A DNA stretch of 49,080 bases, taken from Heterostelium multicystogenum (lineage: Eukaryota; Evosea; Eumycetozoa; Acytosteliales; Acytosteliaceae). A model generated the notes under the pieces. The model was not told where the DNA came from. It saw only the letters and a list, made by a program, of their open reading frames with translations, and did no database searches. Below, piece after piece: positions 37,263 through 48,105 of this stretch. A program made the translations under genes and the position numbers. The DNA is taken from assembly GCA_003667245.1 (NCBI GenBank), contig RCNN01000211.1:1-49080 (forward strand), read 5' to 3'. Numbering within the stretch: position 1 is the stretch's first letter; every line of letters begins with the position of its first letter.

Positions 37263-37783
37263 TCAATGGAGATAGAATTTACGGGATGGCTTGGAAGATG
37301 GGATATACATATTGTCTTTAATGATTGGCTGATGGAGAATTTTGGGTAGACTGAACTGCGAGAGATGATAGATGAATCGATCGATGACACCGAGATTGAT
37401 ATGACAGACGTCTGTTTGACGAAGAAAGATGAACAAACAATCGCAACCGTGGGTATTTCTGTGGTGAGCTTCGACAACATGAGGTTGTGTATGATGTATA
37501 TGAAGTTGAGATAATAAATGTTTGAGTTGACAAATGATCTTAAGCTCAGGCTCACACAAATAATTTAACATATCACCAAACAACTCCTTTCATAGGACCT
37601 TATCTCTTCGAAATTGGAGTGGATGGCGATCGTAACCCAAATCAGACCATCCCCTCTGATTGTCTGTACAACAAGCTCCAGTAACTACAAACCTGCTTCG
37701 GGGTTAAGAGACCTTAATCTCCAATAGCTAAACATCCTCTGGCCGACTATTGACACTGCGACATGTATTGCATCCAGCTCAAA
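37263..37783 (-). pseudogene. Degraded coding remnant, possibly transposase-like
   Basis: Reading the minus strand from 37783, a segment FELDAIHVAVSIVGQRMFSYWRL leads, after one frame change at a C4 run near 37700, into VVTGACCTDNQRGWSDLGYD and RHPLQFRRDKVL. An in-frame TGA follows, then about 106 open codons (KELFGDMLNYLCEPELKIIC ... QTDVCHINLGVIDRF ... QPIIKDNMYIPSS) to the TGA at 37263. GC content is higher than the surroundings. The Asp-bearing CCTDNQR strand next to hydrophobic beta-like stretches is reminiscent of RNase H-fold transposases, but this is only a resemblance. A second, shorter copy of its 3' part lies at 9394-9500, which supports a dispersed element. Confidence 0.4.
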
Positions 37784-38108
37784 TTTTAGTCACCCCAGCC
37801 ATCATCAGCATGCCAGTGAGAATAACAGTAGATGTTCGTATATTCTAAAAGTTGATTTCATACATATGATCTCACAACAATTCTATTGCGAAGCTGGATG
37901 TGTCGTCATTCGATTGTGAAGCCTAGGAATAAAACCAAACAATTTAATCATAGAAACCATACTCTTTCTAAAGTATTGATGTGATAGGAGCAATCAATAA
38001 AGTTAGAGGAGTTACAACATCAATGTTTCCAAATATACAAAAAAATGAAAATTTGTCTTTAAGATATTCACTAAACAATCATCTGATTAAGTACAATCAT
38101 TTGAATCA

Positions 38109-39793
38109 ATGAATATTAATATATTTAAAGAGTTGTTTAATAACAAAGTATTGAATAATTTGATATTCCAACATGTTAGTGAGATTTCAATACAACTACA
38201 TGGTGAGTTTTGTAATCACAAATGGAATGTCGTCATCAGCCAGAAACCATATATTTTAGCAAGACATGGATATCTATCAGAGATGAAATCATATATCAGC
38301 AGTTCTTATGAAAGATACGACTTGGATCTATTGATTGAATCATTACATTGTCCAGGTATAGAGATGTTTCAATATCTTTTCGAATACTTTCAAATAGAGA
38401 AAAGAATAGCAATGTTTCGAAAACAGACTGACCCTAATGATATCCTTGAATCATGTGCAACCGCTTCGATATTGCCAAGTTTCTGATCGAAAGAATCCCA
38501 TCCCACCTATATGAGTGGCATTTTTATAAACCCATGGTTTACTCTGTTAGCCCAGACAAATTCGAAATGCTTCAATACTTTGTCAAGAGACTAAAAGATT
38601 CGCAAGAAGTTCCTTTGGGAGCTCATTATTGCCCATTTTTAGAGGCAGCAGAATGTGAAAGCATTGAATTATTGGAATGGTTGGCAATCAATAGGTCAGA
38701 AGATTTGTCAAAGTCACAAGCATTCATGGGTGCAATCTATGGTAATCATATGCATATTATTCAATATCTTCTCTCTAATCCAAGATTTGGCAAGCTTGAT
38801 CTTGAAAAAAAGTGAATATCTGAAACAATCAACAAAGCCCTGTTCATTCAATTTATTCAAATATCTCTATAATCTCAATTGTAAGATGACACCTAGAGTT
38901 TTGGAACTAGCAATTAAATATAACAATCTTGAATTACTCAAATGGCTGCATTCAAAGTCCCCAACAATGTTTGACAATGTACCTCACTATTTAGAATATG
39001 CTTCCATGTTGGGATGTATGGATGTCATTGAATGGATACTTCAGATCATTGTTCCATCTGATTCAGAATATGCAGCTTCCTCTCTAAAATTCCCACAATA
39101 TCATCTTGAATGGATATGCAAGAATAGATCTGATATTTCCTTTGCCAAGGTAATTGAAATATCTTTTGAGAGAGGACATCTTTCCGTACTGAAATGGTTC
39201 TACAAGAATCTACCTCAGATGTTTCATTTCACCGATGGTTTAATAAGATTAGTAGTAAAGAAAGGCCATCTTGATGTACTAAAATGGATTGAAGAAACCA
39301 GCAAGGAATCTCGTTTAACTTTCAACAAAAATCTAGTTGAATTAGTGATTGACCATGGTCATCTAAATATAATCAAATATCTTTACGAGGTACACAATTT
39401 CGATATATATATGGATCATGCATTGGAGAAAGCAATATGCTGTAGAGATGTTTATATATTTCTTTGGCTTCACCAAAGATCAAATTCTTGTTGTACGACT
39501 GAAACCTTTGTAAATTCAATAACCATGGGAAGCTTCCTCCCAATAATTGAAAGCATTTATAATATATTGACACAATCAAACTTAAAGATCATATTAGTCT
39601 CCTCGTAAATGCTAATAGTTATAAAACTCTGAAATGGTTTCTGACTCATGTACCTACACCAATCAATGAAATTCGCCAACTTCAACAGGAGATGAAAAAA
39701 AGATATACAAAGTCTGTTGACTCACTTGAGATTCTGGATCGTCATATCTCCACCTACAACATCAAATTAGACAACTCTCCAATCAATATGTAA
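38109..39793 (+). CDS. Ankyrin-family protein of the dictyostelid multigene type (copy 2)
   Basis: About 561 residues after three corrections. The leader NIFKELFNNKVLNNLIFQHV parallels copy 1 at 4654-6347. Helical ankyrin-like units follow: IELLEWLAINRSEDL, LELLKWLHSKSP, MDVIEWILQ, LSVLKWFYKNLPQ, LDVLKWIEETS, LNIIKYLYEVHN. The tail TLKWFLTHVP...ILDRHISTYN corresponds to the end of copy 1. Breaks: near 38455 (one base missing), at the A7 run 38806-38812 (one extra) and near 39585 (one missing). The corrected length, 1686, is divisible by three. No catalytic residues are visible; a protein-interaction role is inferred from the repeats. Confidence 0.73.
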
Positions 39794-39969
39794 CATCTTT
39801 ACAACAGATTGTATCTGTGTAAAAAATAAACTATATCTTTAGGTTAAATTCCTCGGTTGTTTATTTATTTTTCTTTAAATTATTCGTTGATTTCTTTATT
39901 TTGTTTACAGGAAAGTAGATTATCATGAACCATAACATGAATTTCATCCCTCCTCAACCTAAATTCATG

Positions 39970-40217
39970 CTACCCTTGCCTTAAATAATCAAAGAGATCT
40001 AATGAACCATATCCTCGGAGCAAATTTCCACCTCTTGAGAATGACAAAGAAATTTCTCCTTGAGAATCTGATGATCCAGAACTAAATGAAATGGATTTGG
40101 AAGTACTACTTGAAACTACATCACTAAATCCCAATGATCTCAAAGAACCTAAAGAAATAATTTAGATAAGTAAAAAAGAATTTATTGAAGATTTTAATTC
40201 ATACCTAAGATTGTCAT
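39970..40217 (-). CDS. Short Ser-rich HssA-like protein, 63 residues
   Basis: Exon 1 is 13 bases (40217-40205, MTIL plus one base). A GTATGA...TTTAG intron follows, then exon 2 (40148-39970). The protein MTILGSLRSLGFSDVVSSST continues with SKSISFSSGSSDSQG, which matches the 41252-41620 gene nearly residue for residue at the core (SSTSKSISF-x-S-x-SS-x-SQG). It then diverges, with only a short Gly patch (RGGNLLRGYGS) in place of the Gly-rich tail. HssA/2C/7E-type mini-proteins are abundant, developmentally expressed and of unknown function in Dictyostelium. It has a TATA-like ATAAATAG (40283-40290) and an upstream conserved block. Confidence 0.68.
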
Positions 40218-41251
40218 GTTAATATATTAGTTTTGGTATATATATAATTAGAATTTAATATCTAATGATTTGTTTTTTATCTCTATTTATAGTAAGATTT
40301 GTTTTTCTTTTATTAAGCTTTGTTACAAAATTGTAGGAAGAATGAAATAAAAATATTCTAAAAATACATTATATCTTATTTAACTTAACATCTAATATCA
40401 GATGTAATAGCTAGATTATATATATTTTTAGATACCATAAAGAAAAACATTACAAAACACAAATCTCATCTCCATCTTGTTTAATTATATATATTGATTG
40501 AAGCTATTTATATTGGTTCCACTACATATGATATTTATCAAAAAATGAATAAATATATATACTCTTATCATTCAAAACAATCAATATTAAAAATAAAATG
40601 ATCTACATTAGTTGGGTTTATACATACACTTCATTAAACTAAAATATTTTTTAACACCAATAAAAGATGAGCTATTTATATATACCATGCTAACAATGAT
40701 AGTTAATAGGGACAATATAATAGGTATGTTATCCTTTGATTCAGATAATATAATACAATCATTATATAATCAAAATTAAGAATACCAATGATTATGATAA
40801 TAGTTAAGGTTCTAGATATCTTTCATTTTTCATGATAGTATTAATGATGATAGATATATATCCTGATTTATAGTCATTTTTGAATAAATAGGGATATACC
40901 ACAGGGTTGAACAAGACTAATCTGAAATATTGTATTGATCAATTTGATCCAAGTAGTCTTCTCAATACTGATACTAGAGTTTGACTACCTCTAATATTCG
41001 AAACATGAAGAGACTATAGAATAAATGAATCAACACAGGTACTTAATCCATAATTCCATAAAAACAATACATAGATTTAAAAAAGATTAAGTTTATTTAA
41101 TTTTTTTGTTTATAATCTTATTAAAAAATGTATATTTTAAAGTAATAGTATTGTTGTTAATGTTTAAACAAAATAGTAATGTTATAGAGTTATGTTGGCT
41201 TGTAAACTATGATGAATTGATTTTGTTTGATTTCTATTAATAGGTGTTGAT
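40218..41251. other. Intergenic, about 1 kb
   Basis: Very AT-rich. It carries the promoter of the 39970-40217 gene at its left end; the rest shows no open frame or repeat of note. Confidence 0.45.
40320..40340 (-). promoter_or_regulatory. Conserved promoter block, copy 1
   Basis: On the plus strand it reads ttgttacaaaattgtaggaa followed by g. It agrees at 19 of 21 positions with 41739-41759 and includes the inverted repeat TACAA...TTGTA. It lies 29 bp upstream of the TATA-like ATAAATAG of the 39970-40217 mini-gene. Confidence 0.55.
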
Positions 41252-41620
41252 CTAACAACAGCAATTACCTTGAATTCCACCATTGTCTAAGAACACATTA
41301 CCACCAGAACTTCCACCACCTACAAGCAAACCACCACTTCCTCCCAATAATCCACCTAAGAGTCCTCCAAGAAGTCCACCTCCTCCAAGTAATCCACCAC
41401 TACCACCAGAACTATGGTTTCCGTGTCCGCAACCAGCTAATGAATTTGATCCTTGAGAACCTGAAGATCTGGATCCAAATGAAATAGATTTAGAAGTACT
41501 ACTGGTCATAACACCACCAACTCCCATTGAACTTAAAGCAGCTAATTAAATATAAAAAAACTATGATAAGTATTAAAAATTGTGATTTATATACTATTTA
41601 TATTTACCTATGATTGTCAT
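41252..41620 (-). CDS. HssA-like Gly/Ser-rich mini-protein, 100 residues
   Basis: Exon 1 is 13 bases (41620-41608, MTII plus one base), joined in phase 1 to exon 2 (41541-41252). The product starts MTIIAALSSMGVGGVMTSST and continues SKSISFGSRSSGSQGSNSLA. It then has CGHGNHSSGGSGG, Leu-Leu-Gly-Gly repeats and a Cys-rich end (GNCCC). This composition and order are those of HssA/2C/7E family proteins of Dictyostelium. Function is unknown; the family is developmentally regulated. The start inside exon 2 is rejected because exon 1 supplies the same MT-initiating peptide as two neighbouring mini-genes. TATA-like ATAAATAG at 41711-41718. Confidence 0.82.
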
Positions 41621-41738
41621 TTTAGTTTAGTTTATAGTTTATTAGATTAGTTTTAAGATAAATATTTGTTTGTTCGAATTTGATACTATCGTTTCATTCT
41701 TTTTGAACCTCTATTTATTGTATAGGACTGGTTGTTCA

Positions 41739-41759
41739 TTGTTACAAATTTGTAAGAAG
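41739..41759 (-). promoter_or_regulatory. Conserved promoter block, copy 2
   Basis: On the plus strand it reads ttgttacaaatttgtaagaa followed by g. The core TACAAATTTGTA is a perfect palindrome. It lies 20 bp upstream of the TATA-like ATAAATAG of the 41252-41620 gene, the same order as at 40320-40340. Confidence 0.55.
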
Positions 41760-42942
41760 TACACTTATATATTTAATAACTAATACTCTATAACTACAAT
41801 ATTTTTATATTTAATTTACTTTTTTACATTTATTTCTATATTGGAAACTATGGGGTAAATAGTATTTAAATAAGTATAATAATTAATGATTTAGTATTGT
41901 AAAAATTTAGATTGTATTTCTTTGTGTGGTAGTTAGATATAACAATGCTTATCAAATTTCGTGTGAAGTGTTTATGATCATCAAATTGAATTTCATAACT
42001 CCCAGCTGTCGTTAAATTCTATTTTTAGAAAAAAAACATATATATTATTTTATAATGAACCCATACTCTATAATGGGTTCATTATAAATCACAAAACAAG
42101 GATCGAATGTTCTAGAAGTTGGTTTTGTTTATTTGTTGGGACCAATAAATTTGTTGCCAATCCTATTGGGGATAAGAATTCAGAATTGGGACAAGGTACA
42201 ATATCTAATGTACACTGAAAAGATTTTAATGAAACTAGTTTATATATATCATTATTAAAATAACATTTATAAAGTTGATTTAACAACCATACTAAATGTT
42301 GTATTTGTTAACAAGTAATATTTAATGTATGATGTGGATAAAACAAAACATTAAATTGATATAATCATTTGACATAAAATCATTCAACTATTTTCAAATA
42401 GACTTTTAACTTCACTATCGGTATTCTGCAAATAAAGGATTTAATACCACAAACGTTAGTTCAATATTTTTATATAATCATTACTTTAATAATATTATTA
42501 ATGTATAATTTTTTATATATTAAAAATATAAACAAATTAATTTGATCTTTTGAATGATCTGTTTTGACACTTATAATGATATATTAAAATTAATTTATAT
42601 ATTTTAATGTATTGAGTATCCCTTAATAAATCCGAAAGTTTATTAAGTGTGGGGTTCCAAATGATCAAATTAAGTTTATTTTTAAAATATATAATATGAT
42701 TTTATCAAACTTATTAAGTTTAAATCTATTAAGATTCTGATTTTTAAAAGTAGAATATTAATAAATTTCAATGTTTGATTTTCAAGGTATATTTAATATA
42801 TCTCAAGATTATGATATCTAAAATAAAAATCGATTTAATATATTTAAATTCTTAACAAGATAAAAGTATAAATAGAGAGAAAGAATCCTTTCTTTATACT
42901 ATATCAAAAACTAATACAACTTAAATTTAATAAACTTATAAA
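41760..42942. other. Intergenic, about 1.2 kb
   Basis: Very AT-rich. It contains the hairpin at 42051-42086, an isolated 65-codon open stretch (42286-42089, minus) that I do not accept as a gene, and the TATA-like TATAAATAGAG at about 42867-42877 serving the mini-gene at 42943. Confidence 0.45.
42051..42086. repeat. Perfect 13-bp stem, 10-base loop hairpin
   Basis: TATAATGAACCCA (42051-42063) and its exact reverse complement TGGGTTCATTATA (42074-42086) flank a TACTCTATAA loop. A long perfect stem containing GAACCCA is uncommon in this AT background. Confidence 0.7.
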
Positions 42943-43209
42943 ATGACTTTAATTGGTAAATATTTTCAATATGAATATCAAATAAGATTTTAGTTATTAA
43001 TAATAGTTTTTTAAACCTTAGCCTCTTTGACCTCCCTCGGATCCGTCCAATCCAATGCTTCATCTCTCCAAAAACAAATTGGAAGTACCTCTGCATCCAG
43101 TACCATTCAATCAACCAACAAGATTGCCTTGTTACAAGCTAACGCTGATGCTCATGTCCATATTGGTACTTTGTTAAATCTTGATGCAACTATCATCATC
43201 GATCTCTAA
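42943..43209 (+). CDS. Short Ser/Ala-rich protein with HssA-like exon structure, 66 residues
   Basis: Exon 1 is 13 bases (42943-42955, MTLI plus one base). A GTAAAT...CTTAG intron (42956-43021) follows, then exon 2 (43022-43209). The product starts MTLIASLTSLGSVQSNASSL, continues QKQIGSTSASSTIQS and ends LLNLDATIIIDL. The first ten residues, the 13-base exon and the phase-1 intron copy the two minus-strand mini-genes nearby, but the Gly-rich tail is absent. The TATA-like TATAAATAGAG sits about 70 bp upstream. Probably a small developmentally expressed dictyostelid protein; function unknown. Confidence 0.7.
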
Positions 43210-43668
43210 ATCATTCATTTACCTTTATCCATTGTACATAATATTCTATCCTACTATTTTAGATTATAACTATAATAAATAGTATTGATCCTTTTTTATG
43301 AAAAATGTATAAAAAATCCAATTTTATTTATTGAGTATAAGTTAATCTTCTTGAAAGAGGTGAAGCTTGGTGCAAATTAGAAATTAAGGAATTCGAATGT
43401 AAAGGTAGATGACAAAATAATCAAAACTATTCAGCTATATTTACATATACTAATCAAATATATACTGATAAATGTAAAATAGAATGATAATTAATCTAAG
43501 ATTTAACCACTCAAAGCTATAACTAATCAGAATATTTTTTGAACAATTGAAGTATTAAGCTTTATTTTTCGGATGACCTAAGCCATCAATAAGCCATCTA
43601 TTTTCTATTTTTTTTGGTTGGTAACCAAACAACATATACCGCATGCGGTATAATTAAATAAAAATATT
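43210..43668. other. Intergenic between mini-gene and tRNA
   Basis: 459 bp, AT-rich. The only structure seen is the 18-base palindrome at 43635-43652 downstream of the tRNA. I find no retrotransposon end, although such elements often target tRNA flanks in dictyostelids. Confidence 0.45.
43635..43652. repeat. Perfect 18-base palindrome beside tRNA-Glu
   Basis: TATACCGCATGCGGTATA equals its own reverse complement. It starts 16 bases beyond the 3' end of the tRNA gene, on its downstream side. Confidence 0.75.
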
Positions 43669-43739
43669 CTCCCCTTACGGGAATCGAACCCGGGGTATCA
43701 GTGTGAGAGACTAATGTGTTACCACTACACCAAAGAGGA
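43669..43739 (-). tRNA. tRNA-Glu (anticodon CUC)
   Basis: 71 bases, no intron. The acceptor stem TCCTCTT pairs with AAGGGGA, with discriminator G. The D stem is GTGT/ACAC with an AGTGGTA loop. The anticodon stem TTAGT/ACTGA holds the loop CTCTCAC, giving anticodon CTC. The T loop TTCGATT lies in a CGGG/CCCG stem; the outer T-stem pair appears mismatched (C opposite T). A- and B-box-like sequences are intact. CCA is not encoded, as expected for a eukaryotic gene. Confidence 0.92.
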
Positions 43740-43948
43740 TTTGTATGAAATTTTACTTTTTTATTAATTTAATATAATTTTTATTAAACTAAATTGTTTC
43801 TCTTTCCATATTAATTTATAATCTTAAACAATTTAAAATCATTTATTATGTGTAGAGCCAACATTTCTAACTTAGAGAATTATGAAAGTGGATACTTGAT
43901 ATTGGACTTAAAGTTTTTTATGTCCAATGTATTCTTCTGATTAGTACT

Positions 43949-45293
43949 ATGAATAAGATTAAAGATTTAAGTACTGGAGGTGGTCTCTCACAGTCACAAC
44001 TTGCCGCTGCAGCCGCAGTAGGTGCATCATCTACTACCTCGCCAAATACAGCACTCCGAAAGAAATATTTAGATCTCATTGAATATGGAAATGAACACTC
44101 TCAAACTGCACAACAGAACCTCTATCAACTTCGAAAGACTATTTTACTTGAAGGCTTACCACCCGAAACTGAAGTAACCTATCATATCAAATCACCAATG
44201 ACAAGTCAAATATATATATTAGCAACAGCATTACTAATCAATCACTTACTGAACAGGAAGAGATTGAAGATAGAAGAAAAGACAACCCAAGATGTAGTCT
44301 TAGAGGAATGGTTTGGAAGATTCTACTTGGCATTAAGGAGTGCGATGCAGAGAAATATATAGAGCTACTCAAGTTGGGTCCATCCGATCAATATCAAAAG
44401 ATTCGAAAAGATACAAGTCGAACATTCATGAAAGATGCACTATTCTGTCAAGCGGTTTCACAAGACAAACTATCGAGATGTTTAAACGCTTTCGTACATA
44501 TGACTTCAGGTAACGCTAACAAATATCACAAGCAAGGCGGCATACAACAACAACTAACAGATCATTCCTATATTGAATAGAGATGAAATCAAATTTAAAC
44601 TACGTACAAGGAATGAATGCTATCTGCGGTGCATTCTTATATGTATTACCCGAGTTAGATGCATTCTACTGTTTCCAACAATTAGTATTACACTATTGTA
44701 ATTTATATTTGGTACCAAAGATCAGTGGTGTACATACTGCACTCAATGTAACTATCCCGAACCATTTATATCAACTTGACACTTTAGTTTACTTATACTT
44801 TAAATTAATGATTATCATCAGATATTAGATACAATATTAGATTTTGTCGACCCTGAGCTATATGGATATTTAAAAAACAAGAAGCTATGATCCTGTATTA
44901 TTAACACATGGTAAATAATCAATCTATCAACCTATATTGATGAATCAATATCATTATAATGACTCTTAACTAACAACCATCGATGATTAGCAATATTAAG
45001 TTTAGGTACAAGTACACCGCCACTGGGAGAGTTATTACATCTTTGGGATTTCTATTTCGCATTTGGAATTCATTTGAACGTAATTTGTACCATTTCACAA
45101 CTGTTGCCTCATGAGAGACACACTCTTGGCACATCCATCACCCTGCTCATTGTTTAGATCATTGCCAGAGTTGGACTCTGAGACCATTATAAACCTCTCA
45201 ATTCATATCGTGCGTCAACTACCAGACGATCTTTATGACCTCCTAGTTGATCATCCCATTGTAGACATAAGTTCTCAAGAAGAATATGTATAA
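43949..45293 (+). CDS. bub2: Bub2/Cdc16-type TBC-domain GTPase-activating protein
   Basis: Five exons (43949-44173, 44257-44509, 44581-44747, 44822-44910, 44991-45293), 344 residues after two corrections; phases agree at all four introns. TBC landmarks: LRKTILLEGLPPE, LRGMVWKILLGIKE, the arginine-finger motif KIRKDTSRTF, the glutamine-finger motif NYVQGMNAICGAF, LYLVPKISGVHTALN, STPPLGELLHLWDF, and the tail SIHIVRQLPDDLYDLLVDHP. This arrangement and the short length fit the Bub2/Cdc16 class, which with a Bfa1/Byr4 partner restrains the Tem1/Spg1 GTPase of the mitotic-exit/septation pathway. Breaks: A6 near 44871-44876 (one extra) and CC near 45108 (one extra), restoring LKTRSYDPVLLTH and QLLLMRDTLLAHP. 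Orthology to bub2 is inferred. Confidence 0.85.
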
Positions 45294-46170
45294 TAATAAT
45301 AATAATCGTAATAATTCACAACAATCTTTGGCTGTCACCTCCCAAATCCATACTCCTATTACAAATAAACATTCCAATAAAAATCAGCACGTATCAACAA
45401 TAACTCGACAGTTCTACAAACTAATTAATATAAAACGACGAGCAACATGTGTATTTGACAATGTTCACTGCTCAAATAAACTACAGTGACACCTAGTTCT
45501 TAATTTCAAATAGAACTGAAAGATGATCGTTGATTTTATCGTAAATTTCATATAATATCACTAAGATATGACTATCAACCCTGAATAATACAAATGGAGC
45601 GACAACAATCAAACAATCTTTAAGGGAATAAAATTGTGACTTTCAGGTGGCCACCCCGGTTATATTATGGACAATGCCATCTACTTTGATTCTTGTAGAG
45701 TACGTTCACAATAAACCTTTGGTCCAAAGGTGACAACCTCACACCCAGTTATCGATAAGATTTGAACTGTAATAATTAAAAACAAAATAACAAAACTTTA
45801 TACATTAGAAGAAAAAAACAGGTAGGGTATTCAGCAAAGTTTGTAAAACAACACAAAACAACAGTTGTTGGTGGAAATTTAATTAATTAGAGTTTGAACA
45901 TTGTCAGTTCGACAGTCACCACCACCCAAACTAAGTTTATTTTAGCTTTGCAGTGTACTACTTTTTTAGTTGATAATGGGGTTCAATTTATTCAGCCAAT
46001 ATATAAATGTAAAATATCTGTATTTACAAATCATTAATTGTTTATTAATAACAATAACCAAAACCAGCGCAGTTTATAATTGTTATTCTTATTAATTATA
46101 ATTATTATTAAACCAATAACTTTTTGTTTATTAGTATTAATTATACAAAAGAAGTAAGTGATATGTTAAT

Positions 46171-46201
<31 letters not shown>

Positions 46202-46337
46202 GTATATTAATACTAATTAATCTTTATCCAACTTACAAACTATTTTAATAATTATCTTAAAAAAACAAAAAACTTAAACTAAACTAAATATATATATAAT
46301 ATTACAATAGTTTAAATTAAATTGATATATATATAGG
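45294..46337. other. Intergenic, about 1 kb
   Basis: Contains a less AT-rich patch (45640-45750, with the palindromic GGTGGCCACC) without a credible open frame, a TA microsatellite at 46175-46201, and A/T tracts before the acyl-CoA synthetase start. Confidence 0.45.
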
Positions 46338-48105
46338 ATGGTTGTACCTGTAAAATGGAGAATCTATTGTGTATGGTGATCAGCAATGTGAATTATCAGA
46401 GAAAACAGTTTATGATTTATTGTTGGACTCTCAAAGAAGATTCCCAGATAGGATAGCAGTGGTCTTTTGCAGACACAATAATTCGATTGACTTATACAGA
46501 ATTTCTGGAGCGGGTCGATGTGATGGCTGCCGGTTTGCTTGCGACTGGCGTGAAGAAAGGCGAATCGTGTTGGAATATGGTCACCGAACAGACTCGAGTG
46601 GATTCTGACACATTCAGTACTGGCTGCGATTGGTGGCCATCCTCGTCACCACCATCAACCCTGCGTATCGACTCAATGAGCTTGAATATGCACTCAATAA
46701 GGTTGGTGCCTCAACACTGATTGCGGCGCGCAGTTTCAAGTCGTCGCGATACATTGAGATGCTGTGCCAGCTGGCACCCGAAATTCGCACGTCAACCAAC
46801 AAACTGCCGCTGACCTGCAACCGTCTACCAAGTCTGAAACATCTGATCGAAATCGACACTGACAACTCTGTGAATCCCAAAAATATTTTCGGGATTGATT
46901 GAGTTTTCGGATCTGATGAGCAGAGGAAAGAAGTTTCTTGAAGAAAAACTCGGTGGAGTTGAAGGCATACGTGCAATAGCGAGATCAAACAACTGTCGAG
47001 AAGCTATCAATATCCAATTCACAAGTGGAAACTACTGGAAATCCCAAAGAGTGCAACTTTAACTCATAGAAACATTGTAAACAACGCATTGTTTATGACG
47101 AAAACCATGAGAATGTCAGAGTTGGATGCAATGTGTGTTCCAGTTCCACTCTATCACTGTTTTTGGAATGGTCATGTCTGTGCTTGTATGTGTGATGGTT
47201 GGTGCCAAAATTAGTGTTTCCAGACGAGGCGTTCGATCCAAAAAACGACTCTTACTGCTGTGGAGAAAGAAGGATGCACCGCCCTACAGGGTGTTCCAAC
47301 TATGTTTATTGCGGAGCTAGAGTTTTTGTGAGAACTACAACTTGCGAACTTTAGAACAGGTATTATGGCAGGTTCACCTTTGTCCAGTGGAAACAATGAA
47401 AGCATGTGATGGAAAAGATGCACACATGAAAGAGATAACCATTGGATATGGAATGACAGAAACATCACCTATTTCATTTCAAACATCTATCACTGACTCT
47501 ATAGAGAAGAGAACCGAGACAGTGGGTCGAATCCAGCCTCACCTTGTTTGTGAAACTAGTTTGCGAGAATGGCAAGATTGTAAAAGTTGGGGAAATAGGA
47601 GAGATTTGGGTGAAAGGCTATTCTACGATGCTGGGCTACTGGGGAGAGCCCAAGGAAAGGAATGGACTGCACGACGGCTGGATAGCAACAGGTGATCTCG
47701 CCACGATGGATTCAGAAGGCTATGTCTCAATTGTAGGTCGACTCAAGGATATGGTAATTCGTGGTGGTGAAAACATCTACCCAAGAGAAATCGAAGATAT
47801 TTTATTCAAGCACCCAAAAATTCAGACTGTACAGGTATTTTGGAGTGCCAGACGAGAAGTATGGTGAAGAGCTGTGTGCTTGGATCATTCTGAAGCATGA
47901 CGAGACCGCGACAGCCGAAGAGATCAAGAAGTTTTGTCAAGGACAGATCTCCCACTTTAAAATTCCTAAATACATCAAATTCGTCAAAGAGTTGCCCATG
48001 ACTGTTACTGGAAAGATTCAAAAGTACCTCATGCGCGAGATGATGAACAATGAACTATTAGCGAAACGAGCACCTCCAATTCCACTCCCAAAAATATCAC
48101 TCTAA
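46338..48105 (+). CDS. ACSF2-type acyl-CoA synthetase (AMP-forming), heavily frame-broken
   Basis: ANL-superfamily ligase that activates fatty acids through an acyl-AMP; ACSF2 relatives are mitochondrial medium-chain ligases. Landmarks in order: [67 protein letters not shown] (P-loop; the TTGNPKG part appears only after an extra A near 47031 is ignored), [73 protein letters not shown], and the C-terminal [15 protein letters not shown]...GKIQKY. About ten single-base breaks occur, mostly extra bases (for example near 46357, 46480, 46570, 46895, 47031, 47049, 47855). Conserved residues are intact, so I favour poor sequence near the window edge over a pseudogene. No intron seen. GC is higher than in neighbours. 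Confidence 0.8.

Noticed and set aside
37217..37555. 112-codon Ser-rich minus-strand frame
   Set aside because: Alternate frame of the 37263-37783 remnant; the frame chosen has better residue balance and continues upstream.
42089..42286. 65-codon open stretch on the minus strand
   Set aside because: No introns, TATA element or recognisable family. Its length can occur by chance here, although the composition is not purely low-complexity.
45286..45489. 67-codon Asn-rich frame after the Bub2-like gene
   Set aside because: Overlaps the 3' end of the TBC gene in another frame and is a low-complexity 3' UTR.
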